Made by a program: the position numbers and the translations under genes. DNA of 64,000 nucleotides, from contig JADDOH010011063.1 of the NCBI GenBank assembly GCA_016648135.1, positions 62,001 through 126,000 on the forward strand, given 5' to 3'. Below are positions 10,358-25,300 of this stretch, piece after piece (the first letter of the stretch is position 1; every line of letters starts with the position of its first letter). This stretch comes from Agrypnia vestita (Eukaryota; Arthropoda; Insecta; Trichoptera; Phryganeidae). Below the pieces are notes generated by a model. It did no database searches and was not told where the DNA came from. It saw only the letters and a list, made by a program, of their open reading frames with translations.

Positions 10358-13300
10358 GTGCGTGACTGCCTTTCCCTAGCGTCTCACGTCCAGGACCGCT
10401 TTATAAGCCACAGGTCCTGTAGCTCCATCGCCGCCTGGTTGGCACAGCGGACCACACAAATTCGCCCCTCATTGTCCTCGGCAACAAATTGCCTTTATTG
10501 TCATCATCAGAAATTAATAATAGAAATTAATAAAATAAATGGCGTAGTATGATATAGGGTGGCCCATCGGGTACGCCGGATTTGCATCACAGAACACCGA
10601 GGCTCGAGTAAATCACATAAATTATTCGTGACCTCACCGGGATCGAACCCGGAACCCTCGGTGCGAGAAACCGGCGTCATACCCACTGGGCTACGAGGGC
10701 CGCATATAAATACGCGATAAAAAAATTCTGCGAGATTTTAGTAATTTTATTTGACTTGAATTGTAGCGAATGAATTTTTAATATTCGACTTGAGTTAAGT
10801 ACCGTAATGATTCTTCAACGTTTTACAGAAAATATGTAAAAAAATAACGGGAAAAAATCAAACTTTAAAGCTGTTTAACTCCGTAACTATTGAGGTTAGG
10901 ACATTGTTGCTTAAAAAAATTTCTATTAGTAATTTAGAGAGGAATGTACCTGTTAGTATTGTATAAAGTATTGTGGACCAGTTCTTTTACACCCTGTATA
11001 GAGGAGTGATGGCGGACCCTTTGAGTTCGGCGTGCCGAAAATTCGGAAAATACCTAACCTTATTCTCCGAGCGTGTCGTATGCTCTACCTCTTCTGGAGC
11101 TCAAGAACATGCCTAGGTATGCATTCGGAATTGGCACGGCGGGGTACGTGTTTATACTTGTGTACGATCATTTGGCATATTTATCGAGCTGGGGCCGGTT
11201 ATTCGCCAGAGATCGTAAACGAGGCACCGGCCACAATCGCGTTTAGCAATTCGGTTAAGGCTGTCGTATCACCAAAAACGTTATTTCATGTCACCTTTGA
11301 CACGCGTGTCATAGGTTCGCCATCACTGATATGGAGCCAGCACTAAAATACTATTTTTTAGGAGAGCAAGTTTTAAACAGTGGATACATTTATTTATGTT
11401 CGTGATATTTTGTTTTAATATTTTTAACATAAAATTATTAGAAAATACTTAATATCTATATTATGATGGCGCTTTAAACACATCGAGTAATGCATTATTT
11501 TTCTATTACCAGCTTAAAAATTAACAAAATCATATGATATTTTTTAAGAAACGAGGTATACAGATTATTTGAAATACATTTTGATATTACTTAATCTGTA
11601 GAAATATTACATACACATTATTTAACATTCTTGTCACTTTAAGGCAAAATACATCGGTATTTATATTTTCTTACGTAAATTTTATTTTTTCTGCTGGCAA
11701 CTATATTTTTGACGTTTAATTTCTAGGCTAGAGTGTACCTATGTTGGGAAATGTGTCAAACTCGAAAGAATTTGTGGCGATGTATCGTCGTCTATATTAT
11801 GATTGCTTTAAAAAAGCAGTATGCAGTGCGTGGTTTTGCCATTGCCAGTTTTAAAAAATAACGGAGTCGTGTGAAAAAATATATGTATTATGAAATACAA
11901 AAATATCTATATTATAACTGCTCCAAAAACGACGCATGTAGTGCGCAACATTTCAGTTTCAAAAAATAACGAAACTAAGTGATGGGCGATAGCTAACCGC
12001 AGACACCAATTATCGGGCACAGTTATCAACTATACCTGATGATGAAAGGGACTGCTCCTCTCGAAACTATAGTAGTAATTAATATCTCATATTGTGTGGT
12101 AGTATACAGTTTAAAAAATATTGCACAACGAAGTAACTGCCAAATCATTAAAAAAAAATTGATTTAATTTGAATAAAGTTATTTGAAAAAATAGGTAGTT
12201 ATTTTAAAGTAGTTAAAAAATTGCAATCTTACGTAGATGAGGACTATATCGGTTTTACAGCATACTAATGTTTTTATTATTTAGTTATTTAATTAATAAT
12301 ATATATAATATTTTATTACAAATGATACCTTGAAAATGTTTACAATTCTTTTTTTTTTGTATGATACAGGGTGTCCCGTCTCCGACGTCAAGTCGAAATC
12401 GGGTGATAGGCCGAGTCATAATAGTTATTATCAGAAAAATATTTAAAAAAATCTAAGTTATGTGTTTTAAAAATTATAAGCATTTTAAAAAAATCAAAAA
12501 ATCTACACGCTGTGACGGTCTTTTCACTCCTGTCGCTACAAATCTTTATTTTTCTTCATTTTTTTTATTATTATGTAATCCTGAATAATGCTTCTGTAAA
12601 CTTTTGTCCAAAATTCAAAGCCAACTGCTCCAGCTTGGAAGAAAATGTCACTTTTTGACCAAACCAATTATTCAAAATCAATACTTTGCCCAGTTTTAAC
12701 TGACTTTTTTTAAATTTATTTTTTCTGATAACTATTATGACTTGGCCTGTCACCCGATTTCGGCTTGACGTCGAGATACGGGACACCCTGTAAACCTCAC
12801 CAAAAAGAATTATTTATTATTAAATTTTATTATATTGGATATTTGATGTATACGATTATACCGACAATCCCTACGTAAACAAAGCAACTTTACAGTAGAT
12901 ATTAGATTTACACACAGAATTAGCGTATTTGTCCGATTTTACGTCAGTTTTTTTTTTCTTATTTTTTATTGCGGAGGGGAGTGGGTATTTCGTATATGTC
13001 GGTACAAAAAAATAAAAAATGCATTTCTGTTAGATGTCCAAGTTTGCATAGGGACCAGCGATACATTCGGCCCTATTCTGAAACAAGAAAAATGTTATTT
13101 CTGTATATTGACAGTTATGTAATGCCGCCAATTTTGAAGTTTTATGTTTGACAGGTTTGAAATTGATGAATTCAATCAATTAGAGAGTTTTTTTTTTTAA
13201 ATTGTTTTATTTTTTATATTGTACATAGAAAGCGGGCTACAATCTAGAGTTGTGTGATGTGTATTGGCTATACACATCACAATATGAGGGTCATCCCCAC

Positions 13301-16300
13301 TTTTACACGCTAGATTGCCCATGTAGCAGGTGTGTGAGTAGCCCGCTTAAGCCATAAAAAAGTTAGCATTCATCGCATTTATTTAAAATTATCAGTATTA
13401 TTATTGTAATATTATCAGAGCAAATACGTCGAGTAAAAAAATACAATAATTTTGAATAGCGAGACGATTGTAATAATTTCTCCGCTGCGTATCTTTTTCT
13501 TTAAAAATTCATTTAAAAACGACGTCCGCCGAATATAAAGTGTAATTCGACATTTTTTGTAGAAATGAAAGAATGCCAAGTTAATGACTTTATTGTAGGT
13601 CTTTTTTTCCCCTATGTATTTGACGTTATTATGTTTTTTGACGTTTACATGTCTAAGTCGGGCGAACATTATCGGTCTTGAAAAATTTATGGAGAACGTC
13701 TGAATGAGCGATTATTGCTAGGGCAGACCGCGGCTCGCGAGCCGTACGCGGCTCTTTGCACAGGGGTTTGCAGCTCTTTATACACCACCTCTTTTATGAA
13801 ACATAAAAAAAATAATATTGTCTTCTATGAATCAATTAAAAAACAAGTTATGAAGCTAATTAACAGGCAATAATTCACAACTATGCTTAAAAAACCAAGG
13901 TTTCAAAATCGATGCAAGTTCACCGCTCTAGCACAAACATTAAAAAAATTATCAATAAAAACATTGTTTTCATTATAAATCCTTTATAAAATAATAATTA
14001 TTATTTAATAAATTACTTTACGTAATAAAACCAGCATTTTCTTTTGTATGAATTTAAAAAACATAGATAGATTCTAAAGTGTCCATGATTGAAATATTTT
14101 AACATACTTCAAGAGAGTAGGTATTTGTCCAAACATCTGAGAAAATTTGCATTTGCACACACATGTGTGTGACCCCAAATGTATGTAAGAATGCACTGTC
14201 ATCGACATCAAGTCAATGTGCAAAATTTCATCTCGATTGGATGACGGGAAGTGTGTCAATTTTCACTTCCAAGATTTTTCCACAAGAAATCAAGACCAGC
14301 GGTGAAGTGATTTAATAAAAAAGCTGAACTTTCACGTGTTTTTGCCTTTAAAAATATATATCCACACGGCTCTAGCACATTTGTTGTCTCGTTTTGTCGA
14401 CAACTTAGCTCTTCTCGCTCTAATGTCTGCCGACCCCTGTACTAGGGTAATAATCTGAAACCCAAATTCAGAGTTGATATTTAGGCGATTTAAAGGTTAA
14501 TAATGTACGCCTAAAAAGAGTAATTTTCGGTACAAAATAACACTTTTAAGGCGCACCTTAATCTTTAAATCTTCTAAGTATTGACTCTGATTTCGGGCCT
14601 GACGGTGAAGGGGTTTTACCGCCCTGAGAGAATAAAATTTAGGTAGAAATTTTGTGATTTTTCACAAAGAAGGGAATTTTTTTTTCAATATTTCTGACTA
14701 ATTTTATGTAAAATGTTAGATACAGAATATTAAAAATTCGCTTTAAAATTATTTTATTTGACTTGTATCAAAGCGAATATTTTTTATAATATTCCATAAG
14801 TTACTAGTGATTGCTCAACGTTTTACTAAAAAAAATGCAAATTTTGATATTGTTTATCTCCGTAACTGTTGAAATTTCACCCAAAATGTAAAGAATATTT
14901 TCTATTGAAAATCACACGAAGAAGACGCCCCCGAAGTTTTTGCTACTAGCTAAGAGACACTGTATGAACCAATCACGTTAAAATTGACGAAGTGTACAAT
15001 GTTTTATAATACCGTTCAATACATTACTGTTACGATAACGTAAACCTATCAAAAATAATAATTTCGTTGCCTGTCCGTAACTTCGTGTATCTTCCGTAAT
15101 TCGTTTGAATTCACGGCAAAAAAAAAAACAAATTAAACGGCCGTATGTGGGCCTTGAAACCCGGGCCAGCAAACCCGAACCGGCCACTTAACGCGTGCTG
15201 CCACCGCCGCCTCTCGGTGGAGCGTCAAAAAGATATTATAAATATAAATGATCCTAGGGCTTAGCAAAGACGCGAACTAATGTTCCGTCTTATTTGACGG
15301 GTTACAGCCAGTGCGAGAATAAACCCCTTTGTACATATTTTTTCGACTTTAATGACGTATTCTACGGCTGACCAAATAAATCATTTTCCTCTTATCGGAA
15401 AGCTACCGCGGGAGACACTGCCAAAGTTCGAGAAAGGTCGAGTCTGACAGTCAGCGAAAGTGCCGCACGTACGGAACACATGGAAATACCGCCGCTGTCG
15501 GGAAAACTTCTTGGCCGGCTGCCTGCCGACTCGCTTCATTTCCCGCGACTGTGTATTAGGGATGGGTAAAAAATATCGATATATCAATATATCGATTTTT
15601 TTTTTGAAAAATATCGATATTTATCGTCGATATATTTTTTCGCGATATATCGAATATCGATATATATTTTTTTGATATATCGAATATCGATATATATTTT
15701 TTTGATATATCGAAATTTTTTTCTGGGACAACCGATATTTTTTTCTTGGCGACTTTTTTAGTTTTGTTCATTTTTTTGGCGACCTTTTTTGGGTATCTTT
15801 TTTCACTTTTTTTCTGGTGACCCTTTTTTACTTTTTTCTTGGCGACCTTCTTTTTTTTGGTCATCGATATTTTTTTTTCGATATATCGATAGTTTTTTCC
15901 CGATATATCGATATATTTTTTCCCGATATATCGATATATTTTTCTGAATGTATATCGATTATTTTCGATACTTTTTAAAAATATCGATTCGATATATATC
16001 GATATTTTTTTTCATTTACCCATCCCTACTGTTTATGTTATGTGTACGCAAACTTGGAGATACGTGTGTCACTCGCTTATTAGTGGCACGTGAGCACGCG
16101 CAGTATCGACCTTCTTTAGCCCTTGCTTATTAGTGGCATGTGTGTACGCAACATTGCTAGTAATAAGCATGCTCATTAGTGGCATGCTCGAAAATCAACC
16201 GCCGGTTGATTTATGAGCATGCTAATGTCATTCGCCATGGGAAGGGGTATATTTTGAGCATGTGCGAACAGGCTTGCTTATTATGAGCATGCTTACGTCA

Positions 16301-19300
16301 ATCGCGGGCTTCGCGGCTAGTAATGTCAATGCGATCTTCTCAGCCCGCGGCAGATGAAACAAATATGGCGCGTTGGGGAGATGATAAAACATTACTTTTC
16401 GTGACTTATTATAGGAATCACGAATGCCTGTGGAATACTCGGTCACCGTTGTGTAAAAATAATATTGCGAGAAATAATGTTTATGAAACTTTATTAAAAG
16501 GCGTGAATGATTCAAATCTTACAATAAAAATTATAAAAACCAAAATCAAAAACGCGCGGATGGAAACTCGGGAACTGTTTTGATTTATTGGTTCACTTGA
16601 ATTTTCTATTTCAGTTTGCAAATTTTCCATTTTAAACAAGAGCGTCTCTATTCTATGACAAGAGCATGCCACTAATAAGCATGTGTATCTGTACCTTTAT
16701 TTTTCGCGATTGTGTATACAAGCAGACGGCGTCTAGAGATACGTGTATCGCTCGCGTCACACTCGCCACGTATATTTGGATGTTATCGCTCGCATTATTC
16801 AGAGTTCGCGTTTATTTGCGAGCCGGCAGTTACGAATCGAGTGCTCATAACAACTCCTCGCATAATATTACGTCTGCGGAATCCGTTCTCAATTTTGTGT
16901 GTTGGGCATTTTCCGGTGCGATTTGAATCGTTTTGTTTTCTCACCACTTTAGAGGGTTTCTCATAGCTGGTGGAAAAAACTTTACAGGCGGATTCCCGCC
17001 TTGATAATGAGTTATGGAGATACGCAATATCAGAGTCTGCATTTTTTTTTCAATACTTTTGAGACTTATTTTTTGCATTGATTTATTGTTTCAGTAACTT
17101 ATATAGTATTATTTTGTCGTTTTTTTTCATTTAATTTTTTCCGAATGAAAACCACCGTCTTCTCAAAATACAATGTTTGTTCGATTAAACTTTGAACGAA
17201 ACTCATAGGTTGCGCAAGAAGTTTTAGTAGATTTTTATAACCGGTGTATTTTAACGCAACTTATTTTACAAACAAATAAATGTTTTTAATTCACGTTTTT
17301 GTACATATGCAATTCGTATCAGAGCTAGTCCACAATACTTGAAAATCTCTACCTAAATTATAACATTACAACAATATGTATGTTCTGGGAACACAATTAC
17401 TGAATTTTGTCCATAGAGGGATAATTTATAGAAGTCTTTACAGAGACAAAACTCTTTATATCGAAACATGGAATTTGTGAACGTTACATTGTGTAAAGCG
17501 ATCACTTAAGCCAGTTCATATAGGTCACAGGCCAAAGGCTACCGTACAGGTTTCCATATCTATCTTCATCTTGCATATCGTCGCTGTATATATAATTAAT
17601 CCTAAGTGACGTTTTAGTACATTCTGAGATAAACGAATGAAACTGTTTTAAAAAATAATTGCACAGACTAGATTTATAAAAAAATATTTTATATAATTAC
17701 TAGGCAGACTTTCCAGACGAACGGCAATGTTTTTTTTTTAGTATATCTCCATTATTTATATGAAAAATTGACAAATTGATTCGTTCATCTCAGAATGTAT
17801 TAAACGGCACATAGGATTCATTATATATACAGCGACGATATGCTTGTATTAAGGCGAATTAATTTATGATCCTAATAATTTATGTTAACTGATTGTCCAA
17901 CTTTTTACAAATTATTAGAAATATTGAAAAAAATACAAATTTTGAAGTCGTTAGAACGTTTTCGACTAATAATTTAGGGAGAATTCTATGTGTACAGAAA
18001 TCTATTCTGTATATTTCATCATGGATATGTAATTGCAGCAAAATACACAGTTGTAATTACGAATCCCATTAAAAAAATTGAGATACAATGAAAAATCTTT
18101 AATCCCAATTATAATAATTTCGTTGTCTGTCCGGTAACTTCGTGTAACGTCCTTAATTTCATTTGAACTCCCGGTATCGGATTATATTTTTCTCATTTTA
18201 TTTTTGATTTTATTTTGAAATGTACTTTATTTTTAATTATGTTGTCGCTAGAGTGATATTGTCACCAAAGGACAGTATCGCGTTTAGTTCGATCGCAAAT
18301 CGCCAGGGTTTTAAACAGTACCGTTAACTGCCGGCAGGGGAAATACAAAAAAAATTGTTCAAATATTTTGATTAAAGACGTTATTACTATTTAATGGGTG
18401 TCGGCTATAAATAAGTAAATACTTATTCTTTAGGTTTCATTTCAGTTTTTCATTTTAATATAAATGTTATGAATTCATTTCCATCGTCAAAACTTCCATC
18501 ACGAGTGGTTATATTTAACTGTCATGAAAAGAAACGAAAACAAAGCCATTAAACTTTGTTTAGCTCGGAAATAACCATTTCTAGTTAGCTTTCAGACCTC
18601 GGCTATTTATGGGCCTGTACTGTACTCACTTGTAAATAGAATATTTAAGCGTCGGAGAATATGACGATAACGGCATTTGTATGGCATTCATCTTTAATGA
18701 ATTTCAGCAGTTAATAACAATGTTGAGGAATTGTTCATGATTAAATGATTTGTCTATTTTTAATACAATTTTGTTTAAAATACCAAGTTTCAATCCACAA
18801 TACGAGTACAATCCATAATAACATTTAAGCCCAAGCGCTTTTTGTCTACTTTAGTTAGAAAACCACAGTACAGTAATTACTTAAGTGGAATTCGTTTACT
18901 AGACGATTAGACTAAGCTAGCTTGTCAAAAATGACGGAACATTGGTTCGCGTCTTTGCTAAGCCTATTATATATTTATAACATCTTTTGGCGGTCCGCGG
19001 AGAGGCGACCGTAGCAACATGCGAAGAACGGCCGATTCGTCTTTGCTGGCCCAGTGTTCAAGCCCCATCTCCGGCCGTTTAATTTGTTTTTTTTTAGCCT
19101 TGAATTCGAAAGAAATTACGGACGTTACACGTTACAGGGGCAGACAGACAAAGAAATTATTACATTTGATGACGGAATTAAAACGTCCTCGTATTTTCGG
19201 GATAACAAGGTTGTTATCATATCTCGACACGAATTAGACGGGACTTATATGTACGCACATGTATAAACTTTCCGTGACAAATGTCTAAACATTTGTCAAA

Positions 19301-22300
19301 TATTATTACATCTAAATTGACGAAGTGTACAATATTATACAAGGTCAATACACTATTGTTAGAATAACGCAAACCAATGACAATAGACCCGATATAAGTA
19401 CATGATTCTCATTATTTTAAAGTCGTTTTATTGTTACCTTTGTGTTTGCAAATTTTAACAATATTTATTTTATAAAACTAGAAATTAGAAAGCACATTAT
19501 TCATAATTGTAAATAATTTAACATTTATTTGCGTTTTAGAGCTTTCTGGTTGATTGAATTCATTCATTTCAAACCTGTCAGACTTAAAGCGTCAAAATTG
19601 ATGGCATTACAATGTTGTACATAACTGTCGAGATACAGAAAAGCAATATTGCTTAGTTCAGAATACGGCCGAGTATTATTAAAATTATATTGCAACATGA
19701 GGAAAAACAAACTCGAAACATAATATTGTGTACAATTATCATTCGGGGTTAGTCACCACCAAGATCAATCATTGCTTCCAATAGGCATGATGACAGTATT
19801 AAAGATTTATTGAATACATAAGTGATTTTAGAGAAGAAAATATTTTTGAAAGGATTCTAAAAAATGATCCAGTTTTAATATACACAACGAGATTAATAAG
19901 ATTTTCAATAAAATAAAAGTATAAAATTGTGCAATCCGCCATTTTAACTGAAACACCGGTCAGAGCGAATGACGTCACGCCTCAGTAACCATCATCGTGT
20001 CTTTGAACCGTTGCCATAGACAAACAATGCAATGTTTACTGAGACTTGACGAAATGACAGCTGCGGGCGTTTTTGCGCGAAATTAAAAATATGCAGATGA
20101 AAATGCAATTACTTGCGTAAAAACTTAGTTTATTACTGAAATAATGTTATTTTCGGTAATAGTAGACGTACCTACAATATAAAATGTTATTTCAAAGTCT
20201 GTCATCATACCTATTGATAGTTATTATTATTAAACCATTTTTAATTTTTCGGAAATGTATCCATTATATTAATATAATAAAATACACTTTTCTTATTATT
20301 ATAATTATAAAATACACTTATTTTATCCCATATTTATTTTCTTCACTTAAGAATTTCAGCTGACGAAGGGCATCTTCATTATTATTAATGTGATTGATAT
20401 TATTTCATTCCCTATCCATAAAATAATTTACCGGTAAACAAGGTTATTGAATAGTTATAATAAAATAAAAATATACTCGCGAATTTTGGTCATTAATATA
20501 TAATTTTGTATTTATTTTAATTTTAAGTAAAACTTCTACCTCGCGTACATTAAGTTTTTTAATATCTTTTTGATTCATTTAACATGTTTGTTTATGTTGC
20601 AATTATGTCACCAAATTGCAAAAGATCTGCGCAATACAAAATCGAAAATTAAAGAATGCGTTGAGATTTATGCGTTTGGCGTCGGGGCTATTTTCATCCC
20701 CCGGACAAGGTCACCGGGCCGGCTGCACCCGGCTGCGCCCGGCGGGCCCGCTGCGCGGGAGATCGATGCAGCCAATCCCGCCCGGTGCACGGTGCAGCGG
20801 CGCGCCCGCAGCGGTCGATAGTCGGCGCCCGGGACCCCTCTCGCGGCGATGTTCCGCCGCGCCCTTGAACTTGAACTCCCGGCGCGGAAAAGCCGCGCAG
20901 CCCTCGCGTCTCCCAGACCGCACGCAATATTTCGTCTCTGTATATATATAATAAACCCAATGTACCGTTTTAGTACATTCTGAGATAAACGAATGAAAGT
21001 TTCAAAAAATAATTGTACAGCTAGATTTATAAAAAAAGTAACCCATAAAAACCAAGTTTTTATTATACTCTCTTTCTTTGTAAAATATAACAACAATTAA
21101 AGACGAATTAAAACATATAACATAACACTAAACTTACAGTAATTTAATATATTTCTAAAATGTCTGATGTTTTGAGCTTTGATAAGACACTTCATGCTTT
21201 GAAGATTAAATTCTAAAAACATTTGTCAGTCAATTTAGATTTTCGAAATTCGTAGTGAACTACCTATTATGCATACCGATGGAGTAATTCAAATTTAGAA
21301 AATATTCCGCGACGTTATCGGGCCGCCGTTGTTGTAATTAAACTTTTCAAATGATTCCAATTTCGATTCGAGTCTGCTTGCAAAGTTTCAGCTCGATTGG
21401 ATCACGGGAAAAGTGTTAAAAATCGATCCAAAGTTTTTTCACCCGGCAAGCAAGCAAGCAGACGCCACGAGTTAATATAAAGGGAGTAAAAATATAAGTA
21501 ATTACTAAGCAGACTTTCCAGATGAACGACAATGTATTTTTTAGTATATCTCCATTATTTATATGAAAAATTGACAAATTCATTCGTTCATCTCAGAATG
21601 TACTAAACGGCACATTGGCTTTATTATTAGCGACGATTTTGCACACACGCTGTAAACTGCTGACGACAATGATTGAGGCTGGACAAATGCATTTTTTTTT
21701 TTGAAATTGAAATTTTTTCTTTATTGAAAATATTTTTTTTTATTATATACATCTTTAACTGTCCCCAGTAAGGTAATAGGTACTTGTAATGGGGGCAGGA
21801 GTATGATACATAAGAGCATGAATGAATAAGCGTGTATAAGTTAATAATGGAACAGTGTAGAGAAATACAAACATCATAAGATAAATATTTGTGACTCAAG
21901 TATACTATTATTTCGGAGTATCGTTATTTTTTATAATTCTAACCATTTTTTGTTTTAGTTATGTATATTCTATTTGTATTACGTTTTTCTTGAATTTGTA
22001 TAGTGTTCTTCAGTTCTAATATTCATTGGTAAGTTATTGAAATATTTGACACCTAGATAGGTGTAATGGTATTGTGTGGCTGTTTTGTTATATTTAGGAA
22101 TGTTTAAGCATCCTATTATTTGCGCTCTTTGGCTATGACTGTGAGTATTATGAGTTTGTGGTGTATTTATATTTTGTTGAGTGAATGTTTCTTTATGTAT
22201 TTGTAAAATTGAGGTGTTTTTGTATAATCTGTCTAATTTTGGTACATTCATTTCTTTAAAGTAAATCTGTATGGAAGGTTCTATGTTTTTTTAAATATTA

Positions 22301-25300
22301 CTTTGATAATTAATTTTTGAGTTTTTTTGAGAGTCTGTAAGTTACTTTTATAAGAGTCCCCCAACCTATTATTCCGTATTGTAATATAGATTGTACAAAA
22401 GCATAATATTACGTTCTAATTCGGTGTTTTTTTTTTTACGAAAATGTGGGTTTTTATTATTCATTTATATCAGAATTTATATTGCAATTTTTTAGGGCAA
22501 TAACTTAGATGGAACCTTTGTACTTATATAAAAGTAATAAACTGAACATTATTTACAATAATTAAGAAAATATAAGCATTAATCGACAGGCCGCAGCCAA
22601 AAAAATCGCTTTTAATGTCCTAGGCGGCGCAAAGTTTAAATGAATATTTATATGTACACATATATATTTTTATACGTATAAAGTATACTTCATTATCTAC
22701 AATCCTTACTAAGGAAATTATGAAATATTCGATATTAATAAAGTTATAATGTTTTAAATTTGCAAGAAATTTTTACGTTTTTTATTAATTTTAAAACGCT
22801 TTTTATTTATACATTCAAGAACACATTCATATTTGTGAAGTTGTAGTTTTTCAGAACAAAGCTCTGTGAAATTTTTAAAACCAAATTAATTAATCAATTA
22901 GAAAGACATACAGAAAAAACTAATTCACCAAAAAATATTAGGTTACTACTGGGATTCGAACCCAGGTCACCTCCTTTCCGGGGCCGGTGCTCTGACCACT
23001 AAGCTATAGCAACCCTAATATATTTCCGTGAATATATAAAAAAAAAAAAACAAATAAAAATTTAAAAAAATAATAAAAATAAGAACTACATATAAGGTCG
23101 ATATTATAAAACAGAATGCCGTCGGTAGCGGCGTCATTTATTGGCTTTATTTAAGAATATTTACTTTTATATAAGAATAAAGGTTCTATCTAAGTTATTG
23201 TCCTAAAAAAATTGCAGTCAAGAGTATCTGATATAAATGAACACATAATAAAAACCCACATTTTCGTAAACAAAATGCTTATTAAAAATTATTTATATGA
23301 GAAATTTACAAATTGATTCATTCATTTCAGAATGTACCAAACGGCATATTGGCTTTATTATATATACAGCGACAATATTCTTCAATGACCTACAAGAAGT
23401 GCTTCTTGAAAAGTGTAGTGCTACAAAATTTTCAGGTGCGGGGGGTTGTTTCAGTTTCCAAGGATTTCATTATTCGGTCCCAAAGTTTTCTAAACCATGG
23501 GGGGAGTTGTTTCAGTTTTCAGAGGATTTCAACATTCTATCCAAAAAAAATTCAAATCCATGGGGGGGTGGGGGGTGTTTCAGTTTCCAAACTTTTCCTC
23601 GTTTAGAGCTACTTCAAAAATAAAATCTGACACGGGGATGGAATTTCAAAAGGTCGTTTTGGCTGCATCAACTTGCATACAAATCGACCAAAAAAATTTA
23701 CAAAATTGAAGCGTGTGTAGTTTGAAGTATGACATAATTTGAAATGTACAATTTGGAGCGTGTACTTTGAAGTATAAAATTTCTGGTGTGCAATTTTAAG
23801 TGTGTAGTTTGTAGTGTTCGGTACACTTACAAACGTGTGAAGCGTGCGCGTCACTATAATGTAGTTCTACACTGTAGCAGAGTGAACCCCTCACTAGAAG
23901 ATAAGCAAACGGCTATGGCAGATTGCTTGCTGGGCTTGTTGGGCACTGCGGGCGGTTATACTGGCTGCTGCGTGACCGTCTGCAATGAGCTGCCGCCCAT
24001 TGCCTGTTGCTTTTCATACGATTTGGATATTTTTTAAAACTGACAGTGGCAAAATCGCGCACTGTGTTTTTGAAGCAATCATAATATAGATTTCGCCGTG
24101 AATGCTATCAACTTGAAACATTTCAAACAAAATGCACGTTTTAACCTACAAAGTAAACGTCGAAAATATACCTAGTTGCCGTCAAAAAAAGTAAAATTGA
24201 CGCGAAAAAATTAAAATTTCGATATATCTCGCCGTAAAGTGACTCGAATGTTAAATAATGTCTATAATATTTTTACACATTAAATTATATCTAAATGTAT
24301 TTTAAAATAATAATAAGCGCAATCATAATATATTACTTATGTTCAGATGATTGCAGTATTTTTTTTCTGTATTTTTCTTATTTGCTTGATTTACACAAAT
24401 TGTTCTACATACTTACTGCCCATGGATTTGAACCTGTGGATGCCAGATTTGATTCCAACTTCTGAATCTCAGCTTTGGTCAGTCCCACGCAGCGCATTGA
24501 CATTATAATTTATTTATTTTTTTATTTAATATTAAAACTACATTTAAATCATAATACATTTGTCTATTACAATCTACTTAGATACATTTTATTTTATTGC
24601 TTTGCCTCTCCAAAAAAATTTTCAATATTTCTGGCTTATTTTCTAAAAACGTTGGAATATATTATAATAACTGATATTTAATAATAAATATTCTTTCATT
24701 TTAATACAATAATTATAAAACTTATAGATAAATGCACACTTTGAAGTCGTTTACATCCATAAATATTGATGGTTTGACATTGTTTGAACATTTTTGACTC
24801 ATAATTTAAGCAGGAATCTACCTGTAAAGTAGGGATGGGTCGTCGACGTATTTACCGTCAACGAAACGAGACCGTCCACGTCCATCCATCGACGAGACGA
24901 TCAACTAGTTGAATTCGTCAACTAGTTGACGCGTCAACTTCGTTACGGGGACGTCGCGGACGTTCTATCTAAAAATCGGGACGATGGTCAACTGTCTACG
25001 GTTCGACGCGACGCTGCTCGACGGCTCAATCGTTGGCTATTTTTATTACGTTAATTTTTAAAATTTAAAAAGTTCGTAGGAATATAGTTTCGGGGATAGT
25101 AAAACCACTACTTGTACTCATATGTAAAAAGTAATATTTTATTATTTATTTGTTTACGCACATTATAGTCTTTTACATATTGTTTTATATACTTCTTTCT
25201 ATATATAATAAAGAAAGAAGTAGGTATACACAACAATATCAGATGTAAGCAGTAAAATATTAGTTCAATAAAAAATAAAATAATTAAACAGAATTGTTTT

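Noticed and set aside
15556..15864. Lysine-rich 102-codon ORF (minus strand)
   Set aside because: It is the translation of the atatcgat and T-rich interior of a hAT-like element.
20668..21096. 142-codon minus-strand ORF and overlapping ORFs on both strands
   Set aside because: Open only because the 20695-20922 island is GC-rich; no frame shows protein-like conservation and they run into a MITE.
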